From Bacteroidota bacterium (lineage in GTDB: Bacteria > Bacteroidota > Bacteroidia > Cytophagales > Cyclobacteriaceae): a stretch of DNA of 34,818 nucleotides. The notes under the pieces were generated by a model that was not told the DNA's origin, did not search any database, and worked only from the letters and a program-made list of their open reading frames with translations. Made by a program: the position numbers and the translations under genes. How positions within the stretch are numbered: the stretch's first letter is position 1; each line of letters starts with the position of its first letter. The stretch covers positions 1 to 34,818 of the forward strand of contig JAEWLI010000187.1 in the NCBI GenBank assembly GCA_023393375.1, written 5' to 3'. Shown here in pieces: positions 16,561-24,880 of this stretch.

Positions 16561-17154
16561 CTAAACACTATCACGATTTATGATAAAAATATAAATTTGC
16601 TAATTATATACTTGATATATCAAGCATTATAGCTGTTTTGTTGTAAAATATCAGTTACGCTAATTGGATTTCACTCATCTGGGATTTTTTAAACAATTTC
16701 TGAAACAACATAGCCACACTCATCAATCGGATGATATCTGTTGGGAAGAGTCAAACTTTCTTTTTAAAAATAACAACCTGGCTTTCCTTTTATATAAAAA
16801 ATGGTAGACTGCTAATAAATGAATTTTTATTCGCCCTTTTATGCAACTTCTACAGCATTCGCGCATTCCCCTATTCTATCGCTGCTCTCATAAACAAAAT
16901 TTTTTATTTTCTAAATTATATTAGCACCCGCTCCAACAAATTGATAAATTTGAAATTAAACCCGAACAACCCGGATTTGCAACCAACTGATATGACGGGA
17001 AAACTTGACGTTAGTCGGAATTAAACGCAAATAGCCTAACTTTTTGGCACCTTCATGTGTCGGGCAAATTATAAATAAGGAACGAGTTTGATGCAGATTC
17101 AATTAGGAAGAATACTTTGCAGCTGCCACCGATAATTACTATTATACTTTTTTT
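16561..17154. other. Gene-poor stretch between purM and the four-helix-bundle gene
   Basis: No gene is convincing in these 594 bases. A 97-residue open frame at 16731-17024 has an irregular composition and no recognised motif. Near the left end, a TAAATTTG (16592-16599) resembles a -7 element, followed 11 bases later by a perfect 14-base palindrome CTTGATATATCAAG (16611-16624), an operator-like arrangement without an obvious target gene. The right part changes in character, with runs such as GTGTCGGGC, and may belong to an inserted unit containing the next gene. Confidence 0.5.
16592..16624 (+). promoter_or_regulatory. Candidate promoter -7 box followed by a perfect palindrome
   Basis: TAAATTTG (16592-16599) fits TAnnTTTG, and CTTGATATATCAAG (16611-16624) is a perfect 14-base palindrome that would fall at about the transcription start. 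No coding region follows within 100 bases. Function uncertain. Confidence 0.25.
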
Positions 17155-17733
17155 ATGAATAGCGACGACAAAAATACCAAAGGTTTTATTCCCACTCATG
17201 GAGGCTACCGCAACCTGTTCAGTTATCAGAAAGCAGAAATAATTTATGATGGCACAGTCTATTTTACCAACCGATTTTTTCACAAATATGACCGCACTGT
17301 GGGGCAAATGGTGCAGGCTGCCCGCAGTGGTAAGCAAAACATAGCAGAAGCAAGCATGGCTTCTGCCACGTCAAAAGAAACAGAAATAAAGCTTACAAAT
17401 GTTGCTCGTGCAAGTTTGGAGGAACTACAAATAGATTACGAAGATTTTTTAAGAACCAATAAATTACCTTATTGGGACAAAGAACATAAACTGGTAGCAA
17501 GGTTAAGAGAACTTAATAAAAGCACGCCCAAACCCACTTATGAAACCTTTGCAAAAGCCATTGAACACGAAAATCCAGAAATTTGTGCCAATGCGATGAT
17601 TACTTTGATTAAAATTTGTACTTATTTGCTGAAACAGCAGATAAAGCAATTGGAAATTGCTTTTGTAAAAGAAGGTGGTTTAAGAGAAAGAATGTCCAAA
17701 GCAAGAATTGACGAGAGAAAGAAAAATAAATAA
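17155..17733 (+). CDS. Four-helix-bundle protein with suffix domain (S23/IVP-like)
   Basis: The 192-residue product has the signature of the four-helix-bundle family (S23 ribosomal protein / 23S rRNA intervening-sequence protein): SYQKAEIIYDGTVYFTNRF, then AARSGKQNIAEASMASATS, KLTNVARASLEELQIDYED and FLRTNKLPYWDK. The C-terminal extension (about 125-192), ending in a helix rich in Lys and Arg, corresponds to the 'suffix' domain seen in a subset of these proteins. Relatives include proteins coded inside 23S rRNA intervening sequences and the Avd accessory protein of diversity-generating retroelements, which bind nucleic acid; no reverse transcriptase or rRNA gene is nearby here. It is flanked on the left by a gene-poor stretch and its stop is 6 bases before a strong hairpin. 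The molecular role of stand-alone members is unknown. Confidence 0.9.
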   Translation: MNSDDKNTKGFIPTHGGYRNLFSYQKAEIIYDGTVYFTNRFFHKYDRTVGQMVQAARSGKQNIAEASMASATSKETEIKLTNVARASLEELQIDYEDFLRTNKLPYWDKEHKLVARLRELNKSTPKPTYETFAKAIEHENPEICANAMITLIKICTYLLKQQIKQLEIAFVKEGGLRERMSKARIDERKKNK

Positions 17734-17735
17734 AC

Positions 17736-17796
17736 TTTTGTGGGACTTAGGCGACCAAGTCGACATGTCCCCTGTTGTCGCCAAAGTCCCACGAAA
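17736..17796. repeat. Strong imperfect hairpin right after the four-helix-bundle gene
   Basis: GTGGGACTTAGGCGAC (17740-17755) pairs with GTCGCCAAAGTCCCAC (17777-17792) in 15 of 16 positions, and three further T-A pairs plus a T-G lie outside. The 21-base loop includes the palindrome GACATGTC. No run of T follows on either strand, so it is not a standard terminator. It is much more GC-rich than the surroundings. The location, 6 bases after the stop, suggests it belongs to the same unit as the gene. It could be a structured RNA end, a recognition site for a mobilising enzyme, or a dispersed palindromic repeat. Confidence 0.85.
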
Positions 17797-17930
17797 TAAA
17801 AACATAGAAACAATGAACGATACAGAACATAGATCCCAACTAAAAGCTCTCGGATGGGGTGTGGTATGTATCCTCCTGAAACAGTCGGATCAACAAGCAA
17901 TAAAAAAATCTATGAAATCGGTTACATCTA
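17797..17930 (+). other. Unassigned stretch with a short coding-like fragment
   Basis: Between the hairpin and the end of the Fe-S scaffold gene, a 42-codon frame starts with ATG at 17812. A second frame from 17854 gives a protein-like stretch (MYPPETVGSTSNKKIYEIGY) before it runs into antisense of the next gene. Two plausible frames following one another could be the remains of a broken gene or chance. I do not recognise either. Confidence 0.25.
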
Positions 17931-18530
17931 TCAACCATTGATTGCTTCTACCGAAGTTACTTCAGGAATAAATCGTTTCAACAGATTTTCTATTCCTGCC
18001 TTTAAAGTAAACATAGATGATGGACATCCACTACAAGAACCTTGCAGTACTACTTTTACGATTCCATCATGGTAGGAATGGAAAGTGATCGCACCGCCAT
18101 CCTGCTCCACCGCCGGACGAATGTATTCTTCCAGAATCCCTTTTATTTTTACTTCTACCTCACTTTCATCAACATGTTCGGTAGCATGGTCTTCATCCTC
18201 TACCTCCAATAATGGCTTGTCTTCTTCTATATAGTTTTTGATAAATGCTTTTAGGTCTTCCTTGATATCATCCCATGCTACATCATTTGATTTAGTAATG
18301 GTGATAAAGTTGCTCATGTAAAATACCCGCTCCACAAAGGGGAAACTATCAAAAATTTCCAAAGCCAATGGTGCACCCTGTGCACTGGCCATATCGGGGA
18401 AATCATAACTTTTTCCTTCTGGAACCAACATAAAATTGACTACAAATTTTAATGAATTGGGGTTAGGATTGCTTTCCAGGTACAAGTGAACATTTCTATT
18501 ATATAATTTTTCTCTATTGTAAGTTTCCAT
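17931..18530 (-). CDS. Nfu-type Fe-S cluster carrier protein (NifU family)
   Basis: The 199-residue product has the two-domain layout of Nfu1: an N-terminal Nfu_N domain (about 15-100, with ESNPNPNSLKFVVN and SFPFVERVFYMSNFIT), an acidic linker (about 112-130), and the C-terminal NifU-like domain with the cluster-binding CxxC in GSCSGCPSS (Cys166, Cys169). Such proteins hand [4Fe-4S] clusters to target enzymes in the cytoplasm. The ATG at 18530 is used; the longer frame starts at a TTG three codons earlier. It is the last gene of the batD-aroC-symporter run, 53 bases after the symporter, and converges on the four-helix-bundle unit. Confidence 0.94.
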   Translation of the reverse strand: METYNREKLYNRNVHLYLESNPNPNSLKFVVNFMLVPEGKSYDFPDMASAQGAPLALEIFDSFPFVERVFYMSNFITITKSNDVAWDDIKEDLKAFIKNYIEEDKPLLEVEDEDHATEHVDESEVEVKIKGILEEYIRPAVEQDGGAITFHSYHDGIVKVVLQGSCSGCPSSMFTLKAGIENLLKRFIPEVTSVEAING

Positions 18531-18583
18531 ATTGATCAATTATGTTTTATTTAATACCAAATTACTGAATGCTAAGTTCCTTT

Positions 18584-19906
18584 TTATAAAATATTCTGTA
18601 AAGGTTTTTTAATCAAACCTTCCGGCAATTCACCTTCTGTGCTTGCTACCGTAACAGCTACTGCAGCATCACCGGTCACATTTACTAAAGTTCTGCACAT
18701 ATCCAATATACGATCAGGAGCTACAATCAAAGCTAAACCTGCAGCAGGTACACCAATCGCTTCAAGCACAATCACCAACATCACCATTCCGGCTCCTGGC
18801 ACACCGGCAGAACCTATTGATGCCAGAAGTGCTGTAAATACAATCATCAACTGACTACTTAAGGACAATTCCATTCCTAAAGCCTGAGCAATAAAAACCG
18901 CAGCAACACTTTGATAAAGACTAGTACCATCCATATTAATGGTAGCTCCTAATGGTAAAACAAATGAACTCACCTCTTCAGAAACCTGTAATTCCTCTTC
19001 TACCTGCTTCATCGTTACAGGGAGAGTGGCTGAACTTGAGCTTGTTGAAAAGGCCAATAGCTGAGCCGGACGTATCCCTTTAAGGAAATCAAGATATTTG
19101 ATTTTGGTAAAAAGTTTTATCAGTAATGGATATGTAATTAACAACATAAATGCCAAACCACCCAATACAGTCATTCCATACCACAATTCAGCCAACAGCA
19201 AATCATAAATCCTTTCGGGATCGTCTTTAGCCAGATCAACGAGAAGCGAAGAAATCAGTGCAAAAACACCGTATGGTGCCAAAAGCATTATAAATTCAAT
19301 AATTTTGATGATCACATCATTCAAACCATCAAAAAAATCAATAACGGGCTTTCGTTTGTCCAAAGGTATCTTGAGCAGGGCAATCCCAAAAATCAAAGCA
19401 AATATTACTACCTGTAAAAGATTAATGTTGTCGGATGCAGCAGCGAATATATTTTTAGGAACCATATCAACCAGTGGTTGAAGAGGACCAGCATCAATCA
19501 TCTCTTCCGCCTTCATTGCACTACTTTCTGCTTGTGCACTATATTTGGCCATCAATTCATCCCTGATTTCCACCGAAAGCATCTTTCCTGGTTTCAAAGT
19601 ATTTACAGCTAACAAACCAATGGTAATGGCAATCAGGGTAGTGATCATATAAATGCCAATGGTTTTCCCCCCAATCCTGGATAATTTAGATATATCTCCC
19701 AGATTAGACACACCGACAATCAATGATGCCAGCACAATAGGAACTGCAATCATTTGCAATGCACTGATAAATATTTCACCAATAGGTTTAATGTAATTGA
19801 TAGTGAATCCTGAAAGCCCTGGAAGTTGTATGGCTACAACACCAAATAGGATTCCAAATATTAATCCAAATATGATTTGAGTATGAAGCGGTATCCGTTT
19901 CAACAT
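18584..19906 (-). CDS. Dicarboxylate/amino acid:cation symporter (DAACS family)
   Basis: The 440-residue inner-membrane protein belongs to the family of GltP, DctA and eukaryotic EAATs, which take up glutamate, aspartate or C4-dicarboxylates with H+ or Na+. Visible family motifs are the serine-rich re-entrant loop STSSSSATLPVTM, the NMDGTSLYQ segment of TM7 and the HP2/TM8 segment APDRILDMCRTLVNVTGDA. The Asp in DRILD and Arg in MCRTLVN support an acidic amino acid substrate: the TM8 arginine of glutamate/aspartate transporters is at this position. That specificity is an inference. It starts 4 bases after the aroC stop, so the two are co-transcribed. Confidence 0.93.
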   Translation of the reverse strand: MLKRIPLHTQIIFGLIFGILFGVVAIQLPGLSGFTINYIKPIGEIFISALQMIAVPIVLASLIVGVSNLGDISKLSRIGGKTIGIYMITTLIAITIGLLAVNTLKPGKMLSVEIRDELMAKYSAQAESSAMKAEEMIDAGPLQPLVDMVPKNIFAAASDNINLLQVVIFALIFGIALLKIPLDKRKPVIDFFDGLNDVIIKIIEFIMLLAPYGVFALISSLLVDLAKDDPERIYDLLLAELWYGMTVLGGLAFMLLITYPLLIKLFTKIKYLDFLKGIRPAQLLAFSTSSSSATLPVTMKQVEEELQVSEEVSSFVLPLGATINMDGTSLYQSVAAVFIAQALGMELSLSSQLMIVFTALLASIGSAGVPGAGMVMLVIVLEAIGVPAAGLALIVAPDRILDMCRTLVNVTGDAAVAVTVASTEGELPEGLIKKPLQNIL

Positions 19907-19910
19907 GTAC

Positions 19911-20987
19911 CTATAGTTTGGAGGTTTTATCTAACAAATAAAAATCGGCAATAACCAATGCTGCCATAGCCTCCACTATGGGTACAGCACGTGGAACTAC
20001 ACATGGATCGTGTCGGCCTTTTCCACTTACTATTACTTTTTCACCTTTTTCATTAATACTTTCCTGATCCTGCATTATGGTTGCCACAGGTTTAAATGCT
20101 ACATTAAAATAAATATCCTGACCATTGGATATGCCTCCCTGAATTCCACCGGAATGATTGGTCTTGGTAATTACCTTATCACCATCCACTTCAAAAGCAT
20201 CATTATGTTGAGAGCCCAATAATTCGACACCTGCAAAACCACTTCCATATTCAAATCCCTTTACCGCATTGATCGATAGCATGGCTTTCCCAAGATCGGC
20301 ATGTAACTTATCAAACACAGGTTCACCTAAACCGGCAGGAGTGCCTTGAATCACACAACTAACTACCCCACCAACTGTATCCCTATCAAGCCTCACCTGA
20401 TCAATATACGCGATCATTTTTTCAGCCATTTCAGGGTCAGGGCACCGTACAAAATTATTCTCAGCATTTTTAAGATCCAGGTCTTGATAATTCTTTTCCA
20501 TACGGAGGTTTCCTACTTGCGATACATAAGCGGTAATTTGGATATTTAGGGTTTTTAAAAATAATTTGGCCACAGCCCCGGCTGCTACCCGGGCAGCAGT
20601 TTCACGGGCCGAACTTCTACCTCCACCCCGGTAATCCCGAACCCCATATTTTTGAGTATAAGTAAAATCAGCGTGGGAGGGCCTGAATTTATCGGCTATG
20701 TGTGAATAATCTTTACTTTTTTGATCCTGATTTCTAATAACTAAAGCGATAGGGGTACCTGTGGTTTTTCCTTCAAACACACCCGAAAGTATTTCTACAA
20801 TATCTGATTCCTTGCGTTGTGTGGTTATTCTGGACTGACCGGGTTTCCGCCGGTCCATTTCACTCCTGATAAAATCTTCATCTATATTGACACCTGCCGG
20901 GCAACCATCAATAGTGACACCTATCGCCAAACCGTGAGATTCACCAAAGGTGGTGATTCTGAATTTGTGGCCAAAAATATTTCCCAT
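19911..20987 (-). CDS. aroC: Chorismate synthase
   Basis: AroC converts 5-enolpyruvylshikimate-3-phosphate to chorismate with reduced FMN, the last step of the shikimate pathway. The 358-residue length is normal. The three family signatures are visible: GESHGLAIGVTIDGCPAG near the N-terminus, the YRGGGRSSARETAARVAAGAVA block in the middle with its conserved Gly-Gly-Gly-Arg-Ser-Ser core, and GRHDPCVVPRAVPIVEAM near the C-terminus. Its ATG overlaps the batD stop by one base (TAATG), pointing to translational coupling. No other aro genes are nearby. Confidence 0.97.
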   Translation of the reverse strand: MGNIFGHKFRITTFGESHGLAIGVTIDGCPAGVNIDEDFIRSEMDRRKPGQSRITTQRKESDIVEILSGVFEGKTTGTPIALVIRNQDQKSKDYSHIADKFRPSHADFTYTQKYGVRDYRGGGRSSARETAARVAAGAVAKLFLKTLNIQITAYVSQVGNLRMEKNYQDLDLKNAENNFVRCPDPEMAEKMIAYIDQVRLDRDTVGGVVSCVIQGTPAGLGEPVFDKLHADLGKAMLSINAVKGFEYGSGFAGVELLGSQHNDAFEVDGDKVITKTNHSGGIQGGISNGQDIYFNVAFKPVATIMQDQESINEKGEKVIVSGKGRHDPCVVPRAVPIVEAMAALVIADFYLLDKTSKL

Positions 20988-22456
20988 TACTTCCTGATTA
21001 AGATAAAAAAGGTAAGCGCTAACATAAGGAAAATAATGATGTTGGCAAAGATTTTCATCTGACCGTAAGGCACTCTGCTGGTGAGCACATTATCTTCCAA
21101 TTCAATGATATCATAAAATGAGCCCATATCTGAAGAGGCAATGGTTTGATTTTTTTTACTTTCACCACTTACGTCTACATTAAACCTGGACCTCAAAGTT
21201 TCATATTGTTGTTTTCGGGGATTAAAGAAAACCCATTCGATAAACTCCCCAAGATTATATTTTCCGGGTTCTTTTGGTATGCCATAATATACAAACGACT
21301 TGGATCCGGTAACATGATTGGATGCACGTGTGATATCTTGTCTTACGTTGGGTGGATAAAAATCAAATATACCTTTACCGTTAGCGGTGGGGTTATTAAT
21401 AGCAGAAATATTGCCTTCTCCTATGATGGTGAATTGATAATTGAAGCTTGTTCCCGTTACTAGATCTCGGCTATTGATGGCTTCCTTTAAATGATATTCA
21501 CCAACTGCTACTTTATCCTTCAACGGATGAGGGGGTAATTCTTTTACTTTAACTGTTTTCTCCTGAGATGTAAGTTGTATAATATCACCTTTACGATTTT
21601 GACCAAAAAACGTGGGATTTTTAGCTACTTTGTATTTGATCATGTTTAACTCGATTTTCGGAAAGACTATTGATTCATTATTTAATGGATAGAGGGCTGC
21701 CTGGTATAATTTATATTGTTTGTATCTCTTGCCATTGATCGTAACGGGAACTCCAGTAATGTTTTCTATTTCAAAATTTTCTTCCCAGCAGTTAACAGGT
21801 TTGATCTTTTTAAGTATGTTGTTTATCTGTTCGTTTAGTTCATAAAATTGTAGTTGTGCCCGGTTAGTCTCTGCTTCATAATAAGCCAGGGTAGCTATAA
21901 ATCCCTCACCGACATATACTTCCGGTTTATCGGTTGTGAGGGCAAAAAACACATCAGCTTTTACATCAATATACTCTTGTGGTTCATTGGTCCCGAAAAA
22001 CTCTTCAAAAGGATCAAGTGCAAATGGATCACTCCGTTGACTTCCTTTGCTTTCTGGATTAACACGGATTTGAGCTCCTTGAGAATATATTATCTTACCA
22101 TTAATAGTCATCTCAAATGGGGAAAGCGTGTAAGTTCCTTCCATATTTGGTAAATAATTCTGTACAATCCGCTGAGAGGAAGAAATTTTTCCATTGATTA
22201 TATTAGTAGATGAGGAGGTTGATTTGGCTTGTTTAGTAAAACCCTGGATATCAGGAAATTCATCATAATTTTTAATCCTGTCATTCTCTACTATAATTGA
22301 GATCGTAAATGGTTCATTCAGAGCCACTTCTTTTTTCCCGATTTCTATTTTAATATCCTGACTCCATCCCACAAACGGAAGCAAAATTAATGACATCACT
22401 ATACCGCAGAAGATGATCGAAAGTTTTATTGTCAGAAGTTTTATTTTTTTACACAT
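20987..22456 (-). CDS. batD: BatD family protein
   Basis: BatD proteins are exported, membrane-anchored proteins of the Bat (Bacteroides aerotolerance) group, thought to interact with VWA-domain proteins. The 489-residue product has an N-terminal hydrophobic signal segment (about 12-31, ending GWSQ), several immunoglobulin-like beta domains (start about 34, KIEIGKKEVALNEPFTISI, ending in the segment with GTSFNYQFTIIGEGNISAI and FVYYGIPKEPGKYNLGEF) and a single C-terminal membrane helix (about 468-486) with a two-residue RK tail. The layout is periplasmic domain plus C-terminal anchor. In many relatives it is found with moxR, DUF58, batA and batB; here it leads a run with aroC, the symporter and nfu, and moxR lies separately at 28278. 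Confidence 0.92.
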   Translation of the reverse strand: MCKKIKLLTIKLSIIFCGIVMSLILLPFVGWSQDIKIEIGKKEVALNEPFTISIIVENDRIKNYDEFPDIQGFTKQAKSTSSSTNIINGKISSSQRIVQNYLPNMEGTYTLSPFEMTINGKIIYSQGAQIRVNPESKGSQRSDPFALDPFEEFFGTNEPQEYIDVKADVFFALTTDKPEVYVGEGFIATLAYYEAETNRAQLQFYELNEQINNILKKIKPVNCWEENFEIENITGVPVTINGKRYKQYKLYQAALYPLNNESIVFPKIELNMIKYKVAKNPTFFGQNRKGDIIQLTSQEKTVKVKELPPHPLKDKVAVGEYHLKEAINSRDLVTGTSFNYQFTIIGEGNISAINNPTANGKGIFDFYPPNVRQDITRASNHVTGSKSFVYYGIPKEPGKYNLGEFIEWVFFNPRKQQYETLRSRFNVDVSGESKKNQTIASSDMGSFYDIIELEDNVLTSRVPYGQMKIFANIIIFLMLALTFFILIRK

Positions 22457-22509
22457 GTTGTTTTTTGTAGTGTAAACAGTTTCATTTTGACGTTAATCAA
22501 ACTAATTTG

Positions 22510-22517
22510 CAAATATA
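22510..22517 (-). promoter_or_regulatory. Bacteroidota -7 promoter element for batD
   Basis: The minus strand reads TATATTTG, an exact TAnnTTTG match, 53 bases upstream of the batD ATG in the divergent region with the 63-residue protein gene. The nearest TTG is further away than the usual -33. Confidence 0.5.
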
Positions 22518-22610
22518 ACGTTTTAATATTTTGTTATAGTTTACACAATTGGATTTTTCCGTTTTGAGTCTTTTTAAAGTATACCTTCAGGATCTTTAAC
22601 CATAGTTTAT

Positions 22611-22802
22611 ATGTTAAATTATGTAAAGTTAATTTTATCGAAAGTAAGCTTTGACAAGTCCTTGTTTGAAAAAGAACTTAGAAAAGCTATTGTAATGTTA
22701 ATCCCGAATGAAATAACGGAGTTGAGGAATTGGTGCATGGAGAACTTCGGACACATTTACAGACCCATCATTGACCGCTGTTTTGTAAAAGCGGGTATTT
22801 AA
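22611..22802 (+). CDS. Small conserved protein, 63 residues
   Basis: The product is a compact, helix-rich 63-residue protein with the pattern KVSFDKSLFEKELRKAI, then LIPNEITELRNWCMENFG and a basic C-terminus. Small proteins of this pattern recur across Cytophagales and related Bacteroidota from my recollection; no function is known to me. It has no signal peptide or membrane helix. It is divergent from batD and followed 12 bases after its stop by a perfect terminator, so it is a genuine single-gene transcript. The single cysteine (WCMENFG) and the surrounding aromatic residues may matter. Confidence 0.85.
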   Translation: MLNYVKLILSKVSFDKSLFEKELRKAIVMLIPNEITELRNWCMENFGHIYRPIIDRCFVKAGI

Positions 22803-22812
22803 AAAATGATAA

Positions 22813-24168
22813 TCAAGCCTGTTCTATTGTGGACAGGCTTTTTTTATGCCTTCGAAACTTGCTTTGGGCTTCATATCTAATGACGAATAAAGCAGTAATA
22901 AAATAAGGTATCAAGGGAATTTTATACCTCACTAATGAACCAAAATTATATGTTGAAAAACCTACTGCGAATGCAAAAGCAATTGAAAACACCAAACAAA
23001 ACAGGACAAAAGGATTTTTAAAAATTATTGAAATACTTTTTCTGATGCCAGGATTAATCAGAAAAATATAAAAAGTAAATAAAAACATTGCCAGACTTTC
23101 CAATGAAGACAACATCATTACCGGATTTTTTACTTCCCATAAGTACGGCCTGAACAAAGTCACCCATATGCCGGGTATAAATTTTTTAACCATTCCTGAA
23201 GGACTATAGTCAAAATCGCCTAATGTGTAAAAGGAACCTCCTTCACGATGACTGACATAGGTGAGCCAACGGGCAGTAATTTCAGCGGTGTTCGAAATCC
23301 TATCCAATGAATACCTGTCGTTATCTTCACCAACCTTAATAACAGCAAAATAACTCATTACCACAATTGCAGTTAATACTACAGGTGCCAGTCCGATTTT
23401 AGCCACAATTGACTCTATCTTACTAAAATATGTAAAAAACACCCAGATAATCACACCTGGTAAAAAGCACAAAAGGATATATATCTTTATAGAATAAATA
23501 ATGTACCCTGTTATAAGAATAATTATAATATTAATAAGCCATTTCCGGCGAGCTATAAAAACATTATATACACCATATGTCATCCATCCCAAAGCACCGA
23601 TCGTAAGGGTGTCTTTTAAGATACCAGATCCCCAAAAAAATACGGAAGGTATAAAAAGTATGGCAATAGCCAGTTCTTTATGCAACGCAGGAAAGATTCG
23701 GTAAAACGTCTTGAACAATGCCCACATCCCTGTAAAGCTTATAAAAGCAAACCAACAAGCAGTGGCCGAATAGGTATGAAATGTAAATAAATCAAAAAAT
23801 GCCGCAACTCTTACCACAAAGTATGATGATAGATCTTTGTAGAAATAAATATTTACAGCATAATTCAACGTGGATGGCTGATATTCCCCATTGGCAAAAA
23901 GTAGTTGAATTCCTTTAACCGGAGAATTAAGAAAAGCATCGTAAATATGCTTGCTGCCCAAATTGAAAAAGCTGAATGTATCACCTCCTCCATAATAAAA
24001 CTGGTACACCACCCCGAGGCCAATGGCACCAATGATCTTGACAGTAAGTGCTGGTATAAAATATCGTTTGATGGTGTAATCCGTAGTCTTTCCCCGCAGC
24101 CAAAATGCCAGCAGATAAATGATCAGCAGGGTAATTGGCGTGACTATCAGATCTTTTAAATCCATCAT
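22813..24168 (-). CDS. Polytopic membrane protein, function unknown
   Basis: The 451-residue product has about ten hydrophobic segments. After the second comes a short loop with YYGGGDTFSFFNLG, and after TM5-TM6 the block PSVFFWGSGILKDTLTIGA. An acidic residue in the first large extracytoplasmic loop followed by a multi-spanning body resembles GT-C-type glycosyltransferases and polysaccharide polymerase-like proteins, but I cannot assign a family. A soluble loop of about 60 residues sits around 270-330. It begins 1 base after the end of the methyltransferase gene and is probably co-transcribed with it, although the two functions look unrelated. Alternative ATG codons at 24168 and 24165 differ by one residue. 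Confidence 0.8.
   Translation of the reverse strand: MMDLKDLIVTPITLLIIYLLAFWLRGKTTDYTIKRYFIPALTVKIIGAIGLGVVYQFYYGGGDTFSFFNLGSKHIYDAFLNSPVKGIQLLFANGEYQPSTLNYAVNIYFYKDLSSYFVVRVAAFFDLFTFHTYSATACWFAFISFTGMWALFKTFYRIFPALHKELAIAILFIPSVFFWGSGILKDTLTIGALGWMTYGVYNVFIARRKWLINIIIILITGYIIYSIKIYILLCFLPGVIIWVFFTYFSKIESIVAKIGLAPVVLTAIVVMSYFAVIKVGEDNDRYSLDRISNTAEITARWLTYVSHREGGSFYTLGDFDYSPSGMVKKFIPGIWVTLFRPYLWEVKNPVMMLSSLESLAMFLFTFYIFLINPGIRKSISIIFKNPFVLFCLVFSIAFAFAVGFSTYNFGSLVRYKIPLIPYFITALFVIRYEAQSKFRRHKKSLSTIEQA
22815..22845. terminator. Terminator after the 63-residue protein gene
   Basis: AAGCCTGT (22815-22822), a 10-base loop and ACAGGCTT (22833-22840) are followed by five T on the plus strand; the minus strand has a matching run of A before it. 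The element overlaps the last codons and stop of the converging membrane protein gene, so it is compact and may act for both directions. Confidence 0.88.
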
Positions 24169-24169
24169 A

Positions 24170-24652
24170 TTAAAACAACCTCAATTGGCCGGTTGGTGAA
24201 GATGCCTTTTCATGGTCAAGCAACCATTTTTTATTTTCTATTCCTCCTGCATACCCTATCAGGTTGCCTGTAATGCCTACTACCCGATGGCAAGGAATGA
24301 TAATGGCAACAGGATTTTTTGAATTAGCCTTTCCAACTGCTCTTATCATATTTAGATTTCCATAAGCTTTTGCCAGTTCCTGGTATGAAATTGTGGTTCC
24401 ATATGGTATCTCTAAGAGCAGTTTCCATATATCTTTTGCAAACTTGCTACCTTCAGGTTTTATGTTCACTGTAAAACGCTTTCTCCCTGCATAAAAGTAT
24501 TCATCTAATTGAGTAATGCAATTTTCTATTTCGCTTGATGGGGAAAGTGTAGAAATGGTTACTTCGTGGGCAAATTTAACCCCGGTGATAAATTGTTCAT
24601 TTCCACTAATTGCCAATAAACCTAAGGGGGACTGGTAATATGCAAGATCCAT
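24170..24652 (-). CDS. ogt: Methylated-DNA--[protein]-cysteine S-methyltransferase
   Basis: This suicide DNA-repair protein removes the methyl group from O6-methylguanine. The 160-residue product has a short N-terminal domain and the C-terminal catalytic domain with IPYGTTISYQELA, IRAVGKANSKNP and the active-site motif IIPCHRVVG (acceptor Cys121), followed by IGYAGGIENKKWLLDHE. These blocks are complete. The ATG at 24652 gives the normal start MDLAYYQSPLG; the longer frame begins at a TTG eight codons earlier. The size matches Ogt rather than the two-domain Ada protein. The membrane protein gene follows directly on the same strand. Confidence 0.95.
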   Translation of the reverse strand: MDLAYYQSPLGLLAISGNEQFITGVKFAHEVTISTLSPSSEIENCITQLDEYFYAGRKRFTVNIKPEGSKFAKDIWKLLLEIPYGTTISYQELAKAYGNLNMIRAVGKANSKNPVAIIIPCHRVVGITGNLIGYAGGIENKKWLLDHEKASSPTGQLRLF

Positions 24653-24880
24653 TTCCGAACTTGATGTCTGACACAAAAAAGCAGCAATTTAAGAGAATGG
24701 TCAATAGAATTCTTTAAAATTTAATCTGAAAAATCTAAATTCCGATTTGGGAAGACGATAATTTGCTCTTTCGTGTTATAAAAATGATCATGAAGAAGAA
24801 AAGTTGCTTACAATCCGTTATTATTACTATAAAGTCATCCTTAAATAAGATGGAAAAGGAAAATTCCGGTAAAAACCCGT

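Noticed and set aside
16731..17024. 97-residue plus-strand frame between purM and the four-helix-bundle gene
   Set aside because: Irregular composition, no motif, and no promoter at a suitable distance; probably a chance frame, although I cannot exclude a small gene.
17155..17733. Diversity-generating retroelement, because of similarity of the four-helix bundle to Avd
   Set aside because: No reverse transcriptase, template repeat or variable repeat is seen nearby, and the suffix domain points to another subgroup.
17736..17796. Hairpin as a rho-independent terminator of the four-helix-bundle gene
   Set aside because: No T run follows the stem on either strand and the loop is long; the position alone would fit.
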